Shown: positions 54,890-63,208 of the stretch, piece after piece | Numbering within the stretch: the first letter of the stretch is position 1 | How the letters are laid out: every line of letters starts with the position of its first letter | Assembly: GCF_000757885.1 (NCBI RefSeq) | Contig: NZ_JQCR01000002.1 | Coordinates: 744,001 to 808,000 of the forward strand | DNA from: Paenibacillus wynnii | GTDB taxonomy: Bacteria; Bacillota; Bacilli; Paenibacillales; Paenibacillaceae | Length of the DNA: 64,000 nt | Direction: 5' to 3' | Position numbers and translations under genes: made by a program | The notes under the pieces: generated by a model | What the model was told of the DNA's origin: nothing | Databases searched by the model: none | Seen by the model: the letters and a program-made list of their open reading frames with translations, nothing else

Positions 54890-55759
54890 TTATTGGAATA
54901 GAGCAATTCCGTTAAAATTCCCCTTGATCAACATAATGTACTGCATCGCCAATGAAACGATCATCAAAAAAGTAGCAATCGACGGGATCACAGTGATAAT
55001 GGAAGAGATATCCCCAATAAAGGACCATTTTTTCAAATACTGATCACTTGATATTTTAGATATAATCTTGCCTTGTTCACGCAAATACCGTGCCGCCTCC
55101 GCATCATCATCCATCCCTTCAGTTGCAAGTAAGATAGACCTAATATCATTGATAAAAGCGTGATTTTCCGGGAACTTAGCACAAAACTCTTCAATCGCCC
55201 GTTCCACCCCTTCATCTATTGCCCGCTCCGACAGCTCATACAAATCCTGACGAATATATTGAAAATGCGCGGCGGTTCCTGCACAGAATGCACCAAATTG
55301 CATATACCCGTGCCTGCGAAGACGATTATTCTCATATAGACGGATAAAGGAGATCAGCTCACCGTCTTTTTGAATTTTCGTTTTTTGATGGAGCCAAGCT
55401 AGCAGCCAGCCAAACGGAAGAAACCGCGAAGGACTGGTAATGAAGAGAATTAGACAACTGACGAGGACATCATATCCTGAAAATACATCATGGCGAATAT
55501 AGTCGCCCAAGACTTGCATAGTTAAGTAAAAAAATGCGGCGGCGTAACGGAACATCGTAACTTTTCGCGCAGAAATCGATAACCCGCCATTATGCAGCAA
55601 TTGCTGAAGACGTTCATTACCCTTGCGGTTGCCGAAGTTGTTCCACCTAAGCTCCAACCGTTGCAGGTACCGTTCTTGCTTAGTGCTGCTGCTGACGAAC
55701 ACAAGTATTGCTAAGTACACGACACCGAATACAGCGATTAATACTAACAATCTATCCAT
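54890..55759 (-). CDS. tadC: TadC-like inner-membrane protein
   Basis: The 289-residue protein has hydrophobic segments at about residues 3-23, 70-88, 95-125 and near the C-terminus (SSIITVIPSIATFLMIVSLAMQYIMLI). The central part (LYELSERAIDEGVERAIEEFCAKFPENHAF, with the FCAKFPE region) resembles the type II secretion F domain of TadB/TadC platform proteins. It should form the membrane platform with the TadB-like gene product upstream. It starts 11 bases after that gene. Confidence 0.75.
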   Translation of the reverse strand: MDRLLVLIAVFGVVYLAILVFVSSSTKQERYLQRLELRWNNFGNRKGNERLQQLLHNGGLSISARKVTMFRYAAAFFYLTMQVLGDYIRHDVFSGYDVLVSCLILFITSPSRFLPFGWLLAWLHQKTKIQKDGELISFIRLYENNRLRRHGYMQFGAFCAGTAAHFQYIRQDLYELSERAIDEGVERAIEEFCAKFPENHAFINDIRSILLATEGMDDDAEAARYLREQGKIISKISSDQYLKKWSFIGDISSIITVIPSIATFLMIVSLAMQYIMLIKGNFNGIALFQ

Positions 55760-55770
55760 AGTTCATCACC

Positions 55771-56820
55771 TTAATGGTAGTCCAATTTGGGTTTGGCAAG
55801 AATTGTACTGATGATAAAAGAAACAAATAAACCGGCAACAATCACTGCAAGGAACGTCAGACCTACCGAAGTCTGAAACTGCAGCCGGAAATACACATCA
55901 GGCTTAAGCATGTAGATAAAGGTTCCGACCGAAGATACCAGTACCACAAGATTGCCGTATAACCCGAGACTGATGGCATCTCTGCTTCCCGCTTTTACTG
56001 TTAGAATAGTCTCTCGCTGCTGTTCCATTGAACGGTTCAACATCATTAGCGAGTTTTTCAAATAAACCGTCCCCTCCTTTTCTGAATAGAGCAAGTCTGA
56101 CAAGAATTCAACGGCAAAGGTTGTCCCAATGGTTCTAGAGAATCGTCCCGCCTCCTCATAAAGCTCTCTTTCATTGCTGTAATTAGCAAAGGCGTTCCCT
56201 AGTAATTTCAACGGTATTTTCAGGACATTATCTGCAGTCAAAAAATCAGCTGTTTTTGTAAGAAGAGCATCCACCGGCAGATGCGTAAACTTGGTAGAGA
56301 TTTTAACGACATCCAGTAGATCATAGCTGCCCCGCACCTTCCTCTGCGCGTAGATGTATCTCATTCGAAAATAGGGAAGTGTTGCTGCAATAACAGCTAT
56401 AAAAAATGGAAAACGCCACGCCCTCTCGGTTGAAACTCCTTCATTAAAATTCATCCCCTCCAGAAAAGGATTTTGAAAGCTCAAATGTCCCGGCAGTTCG
56501 CTGAGCGTTAGCAGACCCGATATAAAGACAGCGGCAAACAAAATCCCAGTTCGTAAAAGGAAGCGGATTACGCTGATTCCCGGCTCATACCTTCGGTCTG
56601 CAAAATACAATAGGTTATCAAAATGACGGTAGATCCATAAACTCTTATTGCTCTTGCTGACTTTTTTGCCAAAACCACGTATCCCCAGGCTGATCCTGAA
56701 ATCAACCTTATGACCCATATGCCTTAAATTTCGTTCTACCAGAGGCTTCACCAGCAGCCATAATCCGCAAACTATCAATAAATGAAGCATAAAACGCAGC
56801 ATATAAAATAAAAGGTCCAA
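55771..56820 (-). CDS. tadB: TadB-like inner-membrane protein
   Basis: This 349-residue platform protein has hydrophobic segments near the N-terminus (MLRFMLHLLIVCGLWLLV), at about 85-105 (LLRTGILFAAVFISGLL), at about 140-155, and two at the C-terminus (LGLYGNLVVLVSSVGTFIYML and LTFLAVIVAGLFVSFII). The loop YDLLDVVKISTKFTHLPVDALL and the following segment match a T2SF-like cytosolic domain that touches the CpaF ATPase. Only 11 bases separate it from tadC and from cpaF. Confidence 0.75.
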   Translation of the reverse strand: MDLLFYMLRFMLHLLIVCGLWLLVKPLVERNLRHMGHKVDFRISLGIRGFGKKVSKSNKSLWIYRHFDNLLYFADRRYEPGISVIRFLLRTGILFAAVFISGLLTLSELPGHLSFQNPFLEGMNFNEGVSTERAWRFPFFIAVIAATLPYFRMRYIYAQRKVRGSYDLLDVVKISTKFTHLPVDALLTKTADFLTADNVLKIPLKLLGNAFANYSNERELYEEAGRFSRTIGTTFAVEFLSDLLYSEKEGTVYLKNSLMMLNRSMEQQRETILTVKAGSRDAISLGLYGNLVVLVSSVGTFIYMLKPDVYFRLQFQTSVGLTFLAVIVAGLFVSFIISTILAKPKLDYH

Positions 56821-56831
56821 AGTTTCACCGC

Positions 56832-58304
56832 CTATTCGTTAAGAACAATCCGAGATTTCAAGCTTTCCTTCATAGGAAACTTCATGGGTTTAGCCTTTGC
56901 AAGTTTTCCAAGTTCCCGTTGTAGCACTCTGGCAGTAGTGGCATCCTTTTTGTTCATTTTTGTTAAAAGCCCTTGGGTCAGCTTGTCATTATAAGTCCAG
57001 CCCGATTGATCAGCCTCCCAGCGCATCAGGTCGTTCGCAAACACTGAATTGCGTTCCTCATCATAGAACACCTCGGAAATCCGTGTAAGCCGCTTCTTTC
57101 CCTCCTGGACACTCTCCAAAATAAAGACCAGCTCACAGGCTTTCAATGCAGAGATGAGATGCCCTTTCAGACTTCCGCCAATCCGGGTAGAAACCGCAAA
57201 CGCGCCTTGATAAGGAATGTCCTCTGAATCTACTGTATGAAAAGTTCCAGTAATGCCGTCATAACCTTTTTCTCCGCTCCATAAATAAAACTCCCATTCG
57301 TTATAGCGCATCTCGGTCATATAAAGAATATTCGGATCATGCCGCAGCGACTCCACACCCACCTCCATCAACTCTTCGTTGCTCGCTTGAATGGGGATAA
57401 TGCGGTGCCCTTTAATCTGATAGGGCAGAATTGACTCGGGATGCTTTTCGATCATGACGACACCCATGCAGGATGTAGATCCGAGCAGTTGCTCGCCAAC
57501 AATGGTATTAGCAAAGGTTGTTTTACCCGATCCGACAGCACCCGCTATGATCGTATTGCGAAAGGTACCTGATAGCGCCCTGATTAATTCCACCGCCTCT
57601 GCCGGTATACATTCGGTCCCTGCCTGATCTTCCAGATCCAGAAATTCTACCACCTGCCTCCGCAGCGAAATCGTCGTAAACCCCTCCCAGACCCGCGGGG
57701 ATACCCATATTGCCAGTCTAATGAACCTGCCGGACCAAAGGGGATCATCCATTTTGAACTCTACCGAAGGATTATCTTTATTCAGCTTTTTGTTTTGATC
57801 GCTCTTGAGCAAGGATCTTTTTAATTGTTCAACCCGATCCAGTGAGGGCATTTCATAAGGGTAAACAACAAATTTTCCTCTATGGTTATAAAAGATTTGC
57901 CGTCCAATCATCTGCAGCCCCGTAGATTCACTGTATGCGCGGTCAGTAAACCAACGGTAAGCCGGGCCAAAGCCCTTCCACTCATGAAAAAGCGCCTCTG
58001 CCGCTGTTTGATAAGCTTCTGGAATTCTCCCGGTAAACGGTGTTTTTCGTAAGTACTTCTCAATTTCATTCATAAAAAAACTGACGGCCTGAGGATCTCC
58101 TATCAGCGCCTTGGCATTAAGCTCGAAATAGTATTCATCCTCGCGTTCAAGATTAACGTTCATGTCTCTTTTCATTTGCTGCAGGAAGATATTAAAATCC
58201 TCTTTACCGGGTTTTCGGTTTCGCTGCATGCTTTGTTTAAGAGAGAATGGCGAATGCTGAGGTGCTGAATCCACTGGCATTATCGGCCTTCCATGCATGT
58301 TCAT
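56832..58304 (-). CDS. cpaF: CpaF/TadA-type secretion ATPase
   Basis: This 490-residue VirB11-like ATPase powers filament assembly or secretion. IIAGAVGSGKTTFANTIVG is the Walker A motif near residue 258. The Walker B-like stretch ILYMTEMRYNEWEFYLW and the His box GTFHTVDSEDIPYQGA follow within 120 residues. The N-terminal domain (about 1-190) is the usual TadA N-terminal extension. QVQEGKKRLTRISEVFYDE at the end is the platform-contacting region of the family. It overlaps the CpaE-like gene by four bases. Confidence 0.88.
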   Translation of the reverse strand: MNMHGRPIMPVDSAPQHSPFSLKQSMQRNRKPGKEDFNIFLQQMKRDMNVNLEREDEYYFELNAKALIGDPQAVSFFMNEIEKYLRKTPFTGRIPEAYQTAAEALFHEWKGFGPAYRWFTDRAYSESTGLQMIGRQIFYNHRGKFVVYPYEMPSLDRVEQLKRSLLKSDQNKKLNKDNPSVEFKMDDPLWSGRFIRLAIWVSPRVWEGFTTISLRRQVVEFLDLEDQAGTECIPAEAVELIRALSGTFRNTIIAGAVGSGKTTFANTIVGEQLLGSTSCMGVVMIEKHPESILPYQIKGHRIIPIQASNEELMEVGVESLRHDPNILYMTEMRYNEWEFYLWSGEKGYDGITGTFHTVDSEDIPYQGAFAVSTRIGGSLKGHLISALKACELVFILESVQEGKKRLTRISEVFYDEERNSVFANDLMRWEADQSGWTYNDKLTQGLLTKMNKKDATTARVLQRELGKLAKAKPMKFPMKESLKSRIVLNE

Positions 58305-59365
58305 AGAAAAACCGCCTTCTTTCTGGCTTCCGGTACCATTCCCAAGGCTACGAGAAGGGATTGAACCTTTCCATCGACAAGCTGAAGTTCTTTTTTGCCC
58401 AAAGGAAGACTGTCCTGAAAGGGTGGATAATACGGGATTTCCAGTAAAATCTCACTGCCGAAACGGAGCGCCATATTTTTGGGGGAGAGCATTTCCTCCA
58501 CATTGCAGCGATTGATTATAATGTTAAAATCATGCGCATGCAGATCCAGCTGACCTGCCAGCTCGAGAAGCGGCTCCAATCTGTATTGGTGCTTCGGATG
58601 GGTAACCATCATACGCAAAGCTGAACTTTGCATACCTACGTACCAAGCGGCACTTTCGGGTATAGAACCAAAATCAGCAACAACCACATCGGCATTCTCA
58701 CCCGCTTTAGCCAACAAATACTGTATTTCATCCTCCTGATAATCCTGAGCGCTTAGAAAGTCATAATTGCCCGGCAGATACAAATATCCCTCCTGTTTAA
58801 TGAAGGCCTCAAAATCATCGTCATTCAGCATCTTTCCTGTAATCCTCGGTCGGAGCCTATCGAGACTAATAACAGCTTTTCGGTCATAACCGGGGTCATA
58901 AAGGTCGAGCCCCAGTAAAATCACCCTCTGACCCGTTGCCGCAATCCGCCGTGCGAACAGCTTGGCAGCAGTCGTACAGCCAATGCCTGGACCCGAACCG
59001 AAAAAACCGATCCAATTGCTGCTTGAATCTCCCTCCTCCTCTACAATAAATTGAATTTTCTCAATCATTCCTGCTGCTGTAATGCGCGGAGGCAGAAAGT
59101 AGATGCCCTGGCTTTCGCAAAGCATATGTACTGCCTTATATCCCTTCACTCCCTTATGCAAATACATATAGATTAGGGTGGTGTTGGTATATCTGGTGCG
59201 GAATTCACCTAGCTCTGAAACCGGAGTTATATCACTTGAAACGATTAATATGTGCCCCTCTGTCTGCAGCGGCTCAGGGAACACAGTTTGGGTTACAACG
59301 GTATATCCGGCATTTTTAATATCGTTTATAGAAAGCTGATCCATGCCCAAACAGAATATTTTCAT
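58301..59365 (-). CDS. cpaE: CpaE/TadZ-like MinD-fold protein with degenerate Walker A
   Basis: The 354-residue protein has an N-terminal receiver-like domain (about 1-115) and a MinD/ParA-like domain, the CpaE/TadZ layout for placing the pilus machine. Its P-loop reads GSGPGIGCTTAAKLFA, where both signature lysines of the deviant Walker A motif (KGGxGKT) are lost. VILLGLDLYDPGYDRK replaces the usual LDLD. DVVVADFGSIPESAAWY keeps the Walker B strand and aspartate. So ATP hydrolysis may be weak or absent; a scaffold role is likely. Some TadZ proteins are known to have atypical P-loops. Confidence 0.75.
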   Translation of the reverse strand: MKIFCLGMDQLSINDIKNAGYTVVTQTVFPEPLQTEGHILIVSSDITPVSELGEFRTRYTNTTLIYMYLHKGVKGYKAVHMLCESQGIYFLPPRITAAGMIEKIQFIVEEEGDSSSNWIGFFGSGPGIGCTTAAKLFARRIAATGQRVILLGLDLYDPGYDRKAVISLDRLRPRITGKMLNDDDFEAFIKQEGYLYLPGNYDFLSAQDYQEDEIQYLLAKAGENADVVVADFGSIPESAAWYVGMQSSALRMMVTHPKHQYRLEPLLELAGQLDLHAHDFNIIINRCNVEEMLSPKNMALRFGSEILLEIPYYPPFQDSLPLGKKELQLVDGKVQSLLVALGMVPEARKKAVFL

Positions 59366-59383
59366 TTGCTGCCCTCCTCCTTC

Positions 59384-60115
59384 CTATTCCACACGTACAA
59401 TCCAGAGCTTAAATCCCTGTTCCAAATAGCCTTTCAGCCGCTGACCATCACTTTTCTTCAGCTTAAGCTCGGGCGAGGCAACTTTCCCGGTAGAGGTCAG
59501 CCGATTATTGTTATTCCCGTGCTCCGTGTCCAAGACATCGTTGTTATCCTCCGTACGGACGTAATTGACGGTTACACCGGTGAGAAAAGCCTCTTGCCCA
59601 GGCAGATTAAGTGGCGCGGAATCCCCTGAAATTGGAGGATCGGTTTCACCTTGAGTGTTGTTCTTAAGCTTTTCTTCTTTAACCAGATAAATATCTACCT
59701 GATCCCTGCTTCGTAAAGATCCATTGATGCCATAGATAGCCTCTTTCGGAATAGGAAAAACCCCCTCATCCCGGGTAGGCTCCAACTCATTAATATCAAT
59801 TAAGGCTTCTGTTAAGATACTGCCATTGGTGAGATTTACATTCGTAACCTTATGTTCAACCTGCGAGATTTCTGTAATTACTGCATTGGGAATATCCTTT
59901 GTCTGCACTGTATCCAAATAGAGATCGGATCCCTGTAGTTCATAGTTTTTGGGCAGGATCTTCCCCTCCTCCACCTTGACCTTAACCACTGTTTGTGAGA
60001 GCACATATGGTTTGAAGTAGAGATCATAGCCCAGAAGACCGCCGAAGCCGACAAGTAGAATAAGAAAAGCAAATAAATAATTACGTTTTAACAGGTGACC
60101 CCGCTGATATGACAA
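59384..60115 (-). CDS. cpaB: CpaB-like pilus assembly protein with SAF domain
   Basis: I start at the TTG at 60115 because a perfect AAAGGAGG lies seven bases upstream, giving 243 residues; an open frame to another TTG at 60190 has no site. After one membrane helix (LFAFLILLVGFGGLLGYDLYF) comes a SAF-like segment: VVKVKVEEGKILPKNYELQGSDLYL, then VTNVNLTNGSILTEALID, as in CpaB/RcpC. SRDQVDIYLV follows. The family links the platform to the wall or outer layers. It is the first gene of the operon. Confidence 0.75.
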   Translation of the reverse strand: MSYQRGHLLKRNYLFAFLILLVGFGGLLGYDLYFKPYVLSQTVVKVKVEEGKILPKNYELQGSDLYLDTVQTKDIPNAVITEISQVEHKVTNVNLTNGSILTEALIDINELEPTRDEGVFPIPKEAIYGINGSLRSRDQVDIYLVKEEKLKNNTQGETDPPISGDSAPLNLPGQEAFLTGVTVNYVRTEDNNDVLDTEHGNNNNRLTSTGKVASPELKLKKSDGQRLKGYLEQGFKLWIVRVE

Positions 60116-60263
60116 CCCGCCGCCTCCTTTAAATTTGATCCTATTCGAAAATTTGCGCACGACAAAATGCACTTTGGCGTAGATATCCAAAATGCTGGTA
60201 AAATGCTTTTTTACCTGTTATGCGTAAGGGGTTATTAGATTAGTGGGGAGTTGAGGAGTATAT

Positions 60264-60473
60264 AAGATGACTTAAGATATTAACTTAAGGCTCTGGCGTC
60301 ACTACCGTGAAGATTTGGACTTCCGGCCGCTGTTGTATCCAGATTTCTTTGATTTAACCCGCTTTTTAGTGGTTGAAATCCGGATACAAAGGCGGTCGCT
60401 GTCGCTCCTACAGTTCCAAATTTCCCTCGTTCCTTTTCGCTTTTTGTTATTTTCTTTTGTTAAGCTTATATAT
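60264..60473 (+). repeat. Interspersed hairpin repeat, copy E
   Basis: The central hairpin spans 60334-60388 (TGTATCC/GGATACA, GATTTC/GAAATC). It closely matches copy B in order and sequence, from the CTTAAGATATTAAC entry block to the AAGCTTATATA end, but lacks the GCTTTCGAAGC and CTTTCC/GGAAAG block. It lies between purU and the pilus operon. Confidence 0.8.
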
Positions 60474-60478
60474 GAAGA

Positions 60479-61378
60479 TTAATTAAAAACAACCGTCTTG
60501 TTGTGATGAACGAGAATGCGATCCTCGATATGCCATTTAACAGCACGAGCTAATACTACACGCTCAATGGTTCGTCCAATTCGTTTCAGTTCGGTTACAT
60601 CATCGCTATGACTTACACGCTGAACGTCCTGCTCGATGATCGGGCCTCCGTCCAACTCCTCTGTAACATAGTGAGCGGTTGCGCCGATAATTTTCACACC
60701 ACGCTGGTAAGCTTGCGCGTAAGGCTTGCCGCCAACAAAAGCCGGGAGGAAGGAATGATGAATATTGATAATCTGGTGACGATAATGTTCGATAAACGAC
60801 GGGGAAATGATCTGCATATAACGGGCCAATATAATGACATCGATATGATCACCGATCACTTCAAGCTGCCGCTTCTCTGCTTCTGCCTTAGTATCTGCAG
60901 TAACCGGAATATGGTGAAAAGGAATGCCAAAAGATTCTACGTAGGCCTTCATGTCAGTGTGATTGCTGACTACCAAGGAAATTTCAGCATCCAGATCCCC
61001 TGCTTGCCACTGCCACAGCAGCTCAACCAGACAATGATCTTCTTTAGAAACAAAGATAGCCAGCTTCTTCTTGTGGCTCACATTGAAAATTTGCCAATCC
61101 ATGCTGAAACGTTCAGCTATTGTACCGAACAAATTACGCAGCTCTTCTAGACGCTCTTCCAACTCAGGCAGGTCAAACTCAACTCTCATAAAGAACATTC
61201 CGCCTTCGGGGTCCATTGTATATTGGTCCGACTGTACAATGTTAGCACCATGCTGATACAGGAAGTGTGATACCGCTGCAACAATACCAGGCCCATCCGG
61301 GCAGGAGATGAGCATACGTGCTCGGTTTGCTTTCAGGGTATCGCCTGAGGAACGCTCTCTCTTAACATGTAATTCCAT
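60479..61378 (-). CDS. purU: Formyltetrahydrofolate deformylase
   Basis: PurU hydrolyses 10-formyltetrahydrofolate to formate and tetrahydrofolate, balancing one-carbon pools. I start at the ATG at 61378 behind AGAGGATGG, giving 299 residues. The N-terminal ACT domain (LISCPDGPGIVAAVSHFLYQHGANI) is regulatory. The formyltransferase domain has LARYMQIISPSFI, INIHHSFLPAFVGGKPY with the catalytic histidine, and GGPIIEQDVQRVSH with the aspartate/glutamate region. It is 60 bases downstream of nfo, likely in the same transcript. Confidence 0.94.
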   Translation of the reverse strand: MELHVKRERSSGDTLKANRARMLISCPDGPGIVAAVSHFLYQHGANIVQSDQYTMDPEGGMFFMRVEFDLPELEERLEELRNLFGTIAERFSMDWQIFNVSHKKKLAIFVSKEDHCLVELLWQWQAGDLDAEISLVVSNHTDMKAYVESFGIPFHHIPVTADTKAEAEKRQLEVIGDHIDVIILARYMQIISPSFIEHYRHQIINIHHSFLPAFVGGKPYAQAYQRGVKIIGATAHYVTEELDGGPIIEQDVQRVSHSDDVTELKRIGRTIERVVLARAVKWHIEDRILVHHNKTVVFN

Positions 61379-61439
61379 GATCTCTATCCATCCTCTCATC
61401 TACTTACGCTATCTATTGTTAAACGAACTGCTTGATCTA

Positions 61440-62549
61440 TTAACTTCCTGCCAGCCAAGCAATCAAGCGATGATTGATTGCTTCCTCACTTAAGTCAGGG
61501 AACAGCTCGGCAGCAGTTACATAATCGTAAAGACGCTCAAGCGGTTCGCGCGGATCTTCTTTTTTAGCTTTGGCATCGTTTTTCAGCACGGTCCATATAT
61601 CAAGAACATATTGACGGTGATCCAGCTCAAGCTCCGCAAAGAAGCTCCGAAGCTTTTGAACATCCTCGACGAATTCCGGGCCAAAGCGCTCTTCCACATT
61701 CCCACGCAGCAGAGCAATTTCCACCTCGTACATTGGGCGTTGAGTTTTCGCATCTTTACCGATCCAAGGCGTCTCCAGTATGAATGGCCGACCTGCTAAT
61801 GCCGGATGATGAACCACCTTGTTAAGGGATTCAAAACCAATCCACCCAGACCCCACAGGCGTATGACGGTCTTTGCCCGCTCCGCAAGGGTTTTTGCTGT
61901 CGTTAACATGGATAACACCGATACGATCCAAGCCGATCGTTTGGTCAAAATGCTCCAGCACTCCATCTAGATTATTCACGATATCATACCCGGCATCATG
62001 AATATGGCAGGTATCGAGACAAATGGATATTCGATCCTTATGCTCCACTTTCTCGATCATAGAGGCGATTTCCTCGAAGCTGCGGCCCATTTCTGTGCCC
62101 TTTCCAGCCATAGTCTCCAGAGCTATATGAACCTCAGTTTCATTCGTGCCGCCTAAGACCTCATTAAGTCCGTCAGCGATTCGTTGAATGCCGTATTCCG
62201 CATCCATATCGGTAAATGCTCCGGGATGAAGCACAATGTGTTTCACTCCAAACGCATGCGTACGACGGATCTCCTCTTTAAGGAAATCAACGGCCAGCTT
62301 ATATGTACTTTCCTTATAAGAGCCTAGATTAATAATATATGGAGCATGAACGATGGTATCTTCGATGCCGCTACTCTCCATAGCCAATTTTCCTTCTATA
62401 GGATACAAGTCATCAATTGGCTTACGGCGTGTATTTTGCGGCGCTCCGGTATAGAACATAAATGTGCTGGAGCCGTACTCGTTTGCCTCATTGACCGCAC
62501 TCAGCAATCCCTTAGGTGAGCAGGACACATGAGAACCTATTTTCAGCAT
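61440..62549 (-). CDS. nfo: Endonuclease IV with C-terminal extension
   Basis: This apurinic/apyrimidinic endonuclease works in base-excision repair. The TIM-barrel part (residues 1-285) carries the three-zinc site: [51 protein letters not shown] and [14 protein letters not shown]. The 369-residue length exceeds the common 280-300. The extra 80 residues ([20 protein letters not shown], then [32 protein letters not shown]) look helical and are of unknown role. GAGGGA precedes the ATG. Confidence 0.94.
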   Translation of the reverse strand: MLKIGSHVSCSPKGLLSAVNEANEYGSSTFMFYTGAPQNTRRKPIDDLYPIEGKLAMESSGIEDTIVHAPYIINLGSYKESTYKLAVDFLKEEIRRTHAFGVKHIVLHPGAFTDMDAEYGIQRIADGLNEVLGGTNETEVHIALETMAGKGTEMGRSFEEIASMIEKVEHKDRISICLDTCHIHDAGYDIVNNLDGVLEHFDQTIGLDRIGVIHVNDSKNPCGAGKDRHTPVGSGWIGFESLNKVVHHPALAGRPFILETPWIGKDAKTQRPMYEVEIALLRGNVEERFGPEFVEDVQKLRSFFAELELDHRQYVLDIWTVLKNDAKAKKEDPREPLERLYDYVTAAELFPDLSEEAINHRLIAWLAGS

Positions 62550-62718
62550 GCGACTTCCCTCTTTCTTTCACGAATTAAACCTTATTCTAACGTGATTAAG
62601 AAAATAAATCTAGGCAAGCCGGGGTATCCCCTTTTCCGCTACGCAAAACTATAGATATACGTTATAATTTAGGTCATAGAGAATTTGTGACAATAATCAT
62701 TGTCGAGGTGAATAATAC

Positions 62719-63183
62719 ATGTCCAATAATTTTGAACTGAGTCTATTATCCGTATCACCGAGCAACTGGTTTATGAACTCCATCGCATTTTGGACGTTTT
62801 TACTGCTGGGCACCATGTGCATAGGCGGTTTCTTTATGTTCCGTAAATTTCTGAAGGTGCTCCCTAAAGCTGACGGAAAATCCAAATTGGATTGGCAAAA
62901 TTACTGGGTAGAACGCAGCAGACCTCTATGGAGCGATGAATCCAAAGCCTTTCTGGATCTGCTGGTTCAGCCTGTACCCTCACCGTTCCGCGATATCGCC
63001 AAGCACTCGATTGCTGCCGAAATCGGCAAGATTGCAGTGGAGACCCATGCGCCGGAAGTAACACGCGATCACTGTATTAAGGGCTATATTGTTGCCACGC
63101 CGAGACGTGATAACCGTTTTCTGGTCAGCTTCTTGGAAAAGAACGGAATCGATTATTCTCCATACCGCCATTTAATGAAGTAA
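62719..63183 (+). CDS. YneK family membrane protein (DUF2621)
   Basis: The 154-residue protein has one hydrophobic helix (NSIAFWTFLLLGTMCIGGFFMF, about residues 20-41) and a soluble C-terminal domain (WQNYWVERSRPLWSDESKAFLDLL, then PFRDIAKHSIAAEIGKIA, CIKGYIVATPRRDNRFL). This layout and the WVERSRPLW region match YneK of Bacillus. Function is unknown in the family. GTCGAGGTG precedes the ATG. The epimerase gene follows 25 bases after its stop. Confidence 0.8.
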   Translation: MSNNFELSLLSVSPSNWFMNSIAFWTFLLLGTMCIGGFFMFRKFLKVLPKADGKSKLDWQNYWVERSRPLWSDESKAFLDLLVQPVPSPFRDIAKHSIAAEIGKIAVETHAPEVTRDHCIKGYIVATPRRDNRFLVSFLEKNGIDYSPYRHLMK

Positions 63184-63208
63184 GTATAGTCCAAAGGAGG
63201 ACTCCAGG

